From assembly GCA_949289265.1 (NCBI GenBank), contig CASENE010000106.1:16669-80668 (forward strand): DNA of 64,000 bases. The letters run 5' to 3'. Within the stretch, counting starts at the first letter, position 1, and every line of letters starts with the position of its first letter. The position numbers and the translations under genes are program-made. Positions 61,275 through 64,000 of the stretch are shown piece by piece. The stretch is from an uncultured Bacteroides sp. (GTDB taxonomy: Bacteria; Bacteroidota; Bacteroidia; Bacteroidales; Bacteroidaceae). The notes under the pieces are model-generated. The model was not told where the DNA came from and did no database searches. It saw only the letters and a program-made list of their open reading frames with translations.

Positions 61275-61727
61275 TTAAGTTAATGAATCATAGGAAGGAA
61301 TCTCTTTCAGAAACAGATACCTGTTTTGCGCATAATCCATCCTGCAGCAAAAATGCCTTCTCCCATTGCTGACAACTAAATAGTCCACGCGCAAAACCAG
61401 GTTATAACGCCCGATCTGATCGAACACGGCCTGAGTGATCTCCACCTCCGGTGCTTTATACTCGATAATCATCTGGGCTGTCAGGTCGCGCCTATAGAGG
61501 ACGGTGTCGCAACGCTTCTTCGTGCCATTCAAATCCAACTGCACTTCGTTGGCCATCAATGACCGAGGATATCCTTTTTGTTCTATTAAATAATGTATAA
61601 AGTGTTGCCGCACCCATTCTTCTGGCGTTAAAGCCACATACCGGCGGCGTATGATGTCGAATATTACATTTTTCCCGTCCTTCTTGGTTATTTTTGCATC
61701 AAAAGCAGGTAGATTTAATAGTAACAT
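61275..61727 (-). CDS. Small PD-(D/E)xK (HsdR N-terminal-like) protein
   Basis: 150 aa. It matches the N-terminal nuclease domain of type I restriction subunits: RQHFIHYLIEQKGYP, then RCDTVLYRRDLTAQMIIEYKAPE with the Asp and E-x-K of a PD-(D/E)xK site. No helicase domain, methylase or specificity gene is near, so this is a stand-alone housekeeping-type protein widely seen beside holA in Bacteroidetes. Function unknown. Confidence 0.8.
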   Translation of the reverse strand: MLLLNLPAFDAKITKKDGKNVIFDIIRRRYVALTPEEWVRQHFIHYLIEQKGYPRSLMANEVQLDLNGTKKRCDTVLYRRDLTAQMIIEYKAPEVEITQAVFDQIGRYNLVLRVDYLVVSNGRRHFCCRMDYAQNRYLFLKEIPSYDSLT

Positions 61728-61731
61728 TCCG

Positions 61732-61839
61732 TATATTTGTAATGGTTAAATGAGTATCTGGCGCTAAAAAGATTCGGGTGGAGGACGCGCAGATTTTATC
61801 TGCTGCCGCTCACACAAGTTTTTTTAGATTGCAAAAGTA
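61732..61839. promoter_or_regulatory. Crossed divergent promoter boxes
   Basis: Plus strand TATATTTG (61732-61739) lies just outside the start of the minus-strand gene, while minus strand TACTTTTG (plus CAAAAGTA, 61832-61839) lies just before the ATG of the plus-strand gene. If both are used, the two 5' leaders overlap for about 90 nt in antisense. Confidence 0.4.
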
Positions 61840-61849
61840 CAAAAACAGC

Positions 61850-62626
61850 ATGAAAACAAAAGAAGAAATCGTTGCAAATTGGCTTCCTCGCTACACCAAA
61901 AGGCGCTTGGAGGATTTTACGGAATATATATTGCTGACTAATTTTAATAAGTATGTCGAGCTCTTTGCCCGGAAATTTGGAGTGCCGGTCTTGGGGCGCG
62001 ATGCTAATATGACTTCTGCCAGTGCCGAGGGTATCACCATCATCAACTTTGGCATGGGAAGCCCCAATGCTGCCATTATCATGGATTTACTGAGTGCCAT
62101 TGCCCCTAAGGCCTGCCTTTTCTTGGGAAAGTGCGGCGGAATTAGCAAGAAAAACAACTTGGGCGATTTTATTCTGCCGATAGCTGCCATACGGGGCGAA
62201 GGTACTTCAAACGATTATTTCCCTTCTGAAGTTCCTGCACTGCCAGCCTTTATGCTCCAGCGGGCTGTTTCTTCCGCCATTCGAGACCGGGCTCATGACT
62301 ATTGGACTGGAACCGTCTATACGACAAACCGCCGCATTTGGGAACATGATGACGCATTTAAAAGCTATCTTTTAAAAACACGGGCAATGGCTGTGGATAT
62401 GGAAACAGCCACTCTCTTCACTTGCGGCTTTGCCAACCATATCCCTACCGGTGCTCTGTTGTTGGTTTCTGACCAGCCTATGATCCCCGAGGGAGTGAAG
62501 ACTGATGAAAGCGACCAGATGGTCACAAGGAACTTCACGCAAGAGCATTTGGAAACCGGCATTGCCGCCTTGCACATGATTCAGGAGGAGAAACGTACTG
62601 TCCGCCACTTGAAATTTGAATGGTAA
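61850..62626 (+). CDS. amn: AMP nucleosidase
   Basis: 258 aa, the short catalytic form. Nucleoside-phosphorylase fold with INFGMGSPNAA, FLGKCGGIS, VDMETATLF and LLLVSDQP. It splits AMP to adenine and ribose 5-phosphate. The ATG at 61850 matches the family start MKTKEEIV. Start of holA overlaps or follows within 24 bp. Confidence 0.9.
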   Translation: MKTKEEIVANWLPRYTKRRLEDFTEYILLTNFNKYVELFARKFGVPVLGRDANMTSASAEGITIINFGMGSPNAAIIMDLLSAIAPKACLFLGKCGGISKKNNLGDFILPIAAIRGEGTSNDYFPSEVPALPAFMLQRAVSSAIRDRAHDYWTGTVYTTNRRIWEHDDAFKSYLLKTRAMAVDMETATLFTCGFANHIPTGALLLVSDQPMIPEGVKTDESDQMVTRNFTQEHLETGIAALHMIQEEKRTVRHLKFEW

Positions 62627-62649
62627 CTTTCATTCCTAAACTTCTTACT

Positions 62650-63669
62650 ATGGGCAAACAAGAAAATACATATGCAGCTATCCTTCAAGAGTTGAAGGCA
62701 AAGCAATATTATCCGATATATTATCTCATGGGTGAAGAGTCTTATTACATAGACCTTATTGCCAACTATATAGCAACTCATGTCCTGACAGAGACAGAAA
62801 AAGAGTTCAATCAGACTGTCATCTATGGCCCGGATACTACGATGGCCGATATTATCAACACTGCCAAAAGGTATCCCATGATGTCGGAATATCAAGTGGT
62901 GATTGTAAAAGAAGCTCAGGCCTTGCGGACTCCCGACGAGCTTATTTACTATCTGCAAAAGCCTCAAAAATCTACGATTCTTGTTTTTTGCCATAAACAC
63001 GGCGTCTTAGACCGTCGCAAGAAACTGGCCAATGAAATAGAGAAGGCAGGCATCCTGTTTGAATCCAAGAAACTGAAAGAAACGCAATTGCCTGCATTTA
63101 TCAATCTCTATATAAAGAATCGTGGATTCGATATAGAACCCAAAGCGACATCCATGTTGGCAGATTTTGTGGGAACAGACTTGAGCAGGTTGACTGGAGA
63201 AATAGAGAAACTCATCCTTACGCTTCCTCACAAGCAGACGCGGATAACGCCGGCCCAAATAGAGCAGAACATTGGCATCAGCAAGGATTATAACAATTTT
63301 GAACTCCGCGCGGCATTAGTAGAAAAGGATGTTCTGAAAGCCAACCGTATAATCAAATACTTTGGAGAAAACCCGAAAACCAATCCCATCCAGATGACTT
63401 TATCCTTGCTGTTCGGTTTCTTCTCCAATCTGATGTTGGCCTATTATGCTCCGCAGAAGACAGAGCAGGGCGTCGCTTCTTTTCTGGGACTGAAAAGTCC
63501 CTGGCAGGCCAAGGAATATATTGCAGCCATGCGCCGCTATAGCGGCATAAAGACGATGCAAATCATTGGAGAAATCCGATATGCTGATGCGGCTTCTAAA
63601 GGGGTGGGTAACGCATCGCTCAATGATGCAGATATCTTGCGCGAACTTGTATTTAAAATCTTGCATTGA
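62650..63669 (+). CDS. holA: DNA polymerase III subunit delta
   Basis: 339 aa clamp-loader subunit. YPIYYLMGEESYYID at the N-terminus, MSEYQVVIVKEAQAL, and the C-terminal collar helices. The in-frame ATG at 62620 overlaps amn; 62650 gives the usual MGKQENTYAAIL start. It opens the sliding clamp during replication. Last gene before the terminator and the group II intron. Confidence 0.9.
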   Translation: MGKQENTYAAILQELKAKQYYPIYYLMGEESYYIDLIANYIATHVLTETEKEFNQTVIYGPDTTMADIINTAKRYPMMSEYQVVIVKEAQALRTPDELIYYLQKPQKSTILVFCHKHGVLDRRKKLANEIEKAGILFESKKLKETQLPAFINLYIKNRGFDIEPKATSMLADFVGTDLSRLTGEIEKLILTLPHKQTRITPAQIEQNIGISKDYNNFELRAALVEKDVLKANRIIKYFGENPKTNPIQMTLSLLFGFFSNLMLAYYAPQKTEQGVASFLGLKSPWQAKEYIAAMRRYSGIKTMQIIGEIRYADAASKGVGNASLNDADILRELVFKILH

Positions 63670-63824
63670 GTATCTCATTGCTAAAGATGCGGTGAAAAAA
63701 GACATCAGCCTGTGGTTCAACAAACGCATCGTAGTGAATCTCTGTGTGTCTCGTCTGAGAAGGTGGTAGTCAGTAAGAGCCGGGTAGGGGAGTTCAAGGG
63801 ATGACTGATAGGAAATGAAGAAAT

Positions 63825-63863
63825 AAAAATCCCTGTAATCTACTTGATCACAGGGATTTTTTT
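63825..63863 (+). terminator. Intrinsic terminator behind holA
   Basis: AAAAATCCCTGT (63825-63836) pairs with ACAGGGATTTTT (63850-63861), followed by more T. The 155 bp between the holA stop and this hairpin hold nothing recognisable. Confidence 0.85.
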
Positions 63864-63864
63864 A

Positions 63865-64000
63865 GTTCGCCCAGCACGAATATTCTCTAATCGGTGTAAG
63901 TCCGTAACACGCCCGATAGCGGGAAGTGTATAGCCAAGGGCAAGGGTGTTCATTGCGAAGTGGAATCTGAAGGAAGCCGGCGGCAAACATCTGACCTGAC
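63865..64000 (+). mobile_element. Group II intron, 5' end (continues beyond the window)
   Basis: The sequence starting GTTCGCCCAGCACG, then GGTGTAAGTCCGTAACAC, AGCCAAGGGCAAGGGTG and GAATCTGAAGGAAGC...GGCAAACATCTGACCTGAC has the order of conserved blocks of domain I of bacterial group II introns. The boundary is placed at the GTTCG (consensus GTGYG). The reverse-transcriptase gene would lie downstream, outside the window. It begins one base after the T-tract of the terminator. Confidence 0.75.

Noticed and set aside
61275-61727. Type I restriction system
   Set aside because: Only a 150-aa HsdR-N-like domain exists; no helicase, methylase or specificity subunit nearby.
63566-63769. 67-aa ORF at the end of holA
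   Set aside because: Mostly overlaps holA in another frame, with no start signal or recognisable motif.

Overview
The window is a gene-dense, high-GC stretch of a Bacteroidales chromosome. I would place it in the Bacteroidaceae, but the species cannot be named from this sequence. The evidence is: promoters of the Bacteroides type (TTTG, about 20 bp, TAnnTTTG); few Shine-Dalgarno sites; type V-like fimbrial genes (DUF3575, DUF5119, fimbrillins, DUF4906); S46 dipeptidyl-peptidases; DUF5686 outer-membrane proteins; a fused BioB-BioA; and the order hisA-hisF-hisIE-ftsE-lysC-lysA. About 55 protein genes, two tRNAs and the first part of a group II intron are visible.

Layout. 0-5.2 kb: end of a histidine operon, an FtsE-type ATPase, aspartokinase and diaminopimelate decarboxylase. 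5.4-15.2 kb: a minus-strand fimbrial locus (barrel protein, anchor-like lipoprotein, fimbrillin, HU-like protein, second fimbrillin, accessory lipoprotein, 1039-aa tip-like lipoprotein). 15.6-19.2 kb: DUF3805 protein, ABC-F ATPase, PHP phosphatase. 19.2-24.6 kb: two thioredoxins and two S46 peptidases, one with the DPP11 specificity residue and one with that of DPP7. 24.9-31.4 kb: DUF4369 lipoprotein, COG0523 GTPase, acyltransferase, metallophosphoesterase, an ECF sigma factor with a membrane partner, and a glycosyltransferase. 31.5-37.5 kb: a complete late biotin pathway (bioBA, bioF, bioG, bioC, bioD) preceded by a small overlapping ORF. 38-39.4 kb: proS. 40.9-43.1 kb: an overlapping three-gene operon (GNAT-like, PAPS-reductase-like DUF3440, ParB-fold protein). 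43.3-48.6 kb: serB, a thioredoxin-fold protein without cysteines, two convergent tRNAs, a 2-hydroxyacid dehydrogenase and rarA. 48.6-53.7 kb: two DUF5686 proteins. 54-59.1 kb: serC-serA-DUF1015 and a DbpA-like helicase. 59.5-63.7 kb: Nif3-like, zinc-ribbon, PD-(D/E)xK protein, AMP nucleosidase, holA. A group II intron begins directly behind the terminator at about 63.86 kb.

The most unusual feature is dispersed. At ten intergenic places there are short tandem arrays with a 21-23 bp period (22 bp at eight of them). Four arrays, at 15.35, 37.6, 46.1 and 59.3 kb, form one family: an 11-bp head (CAGCGTTTAGT) plus exactly four 22-bp units, 99 bp each time. Two more (32.2 and 47.2 kb) form a second family, 141 bp each. 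The others have their own unit sequences but nearly the same period, and units often show weak dyad symmetry. They resemble minisatellite-bearing MITEs such as the BrickBuilt elements of Porphyromonas gingivalis (named from memory), but one period shared by unrelated units suggests a structural or protein-binding constraint. The second candidate for an undescribed system is the GNAT/DUF3440/ParB operon.
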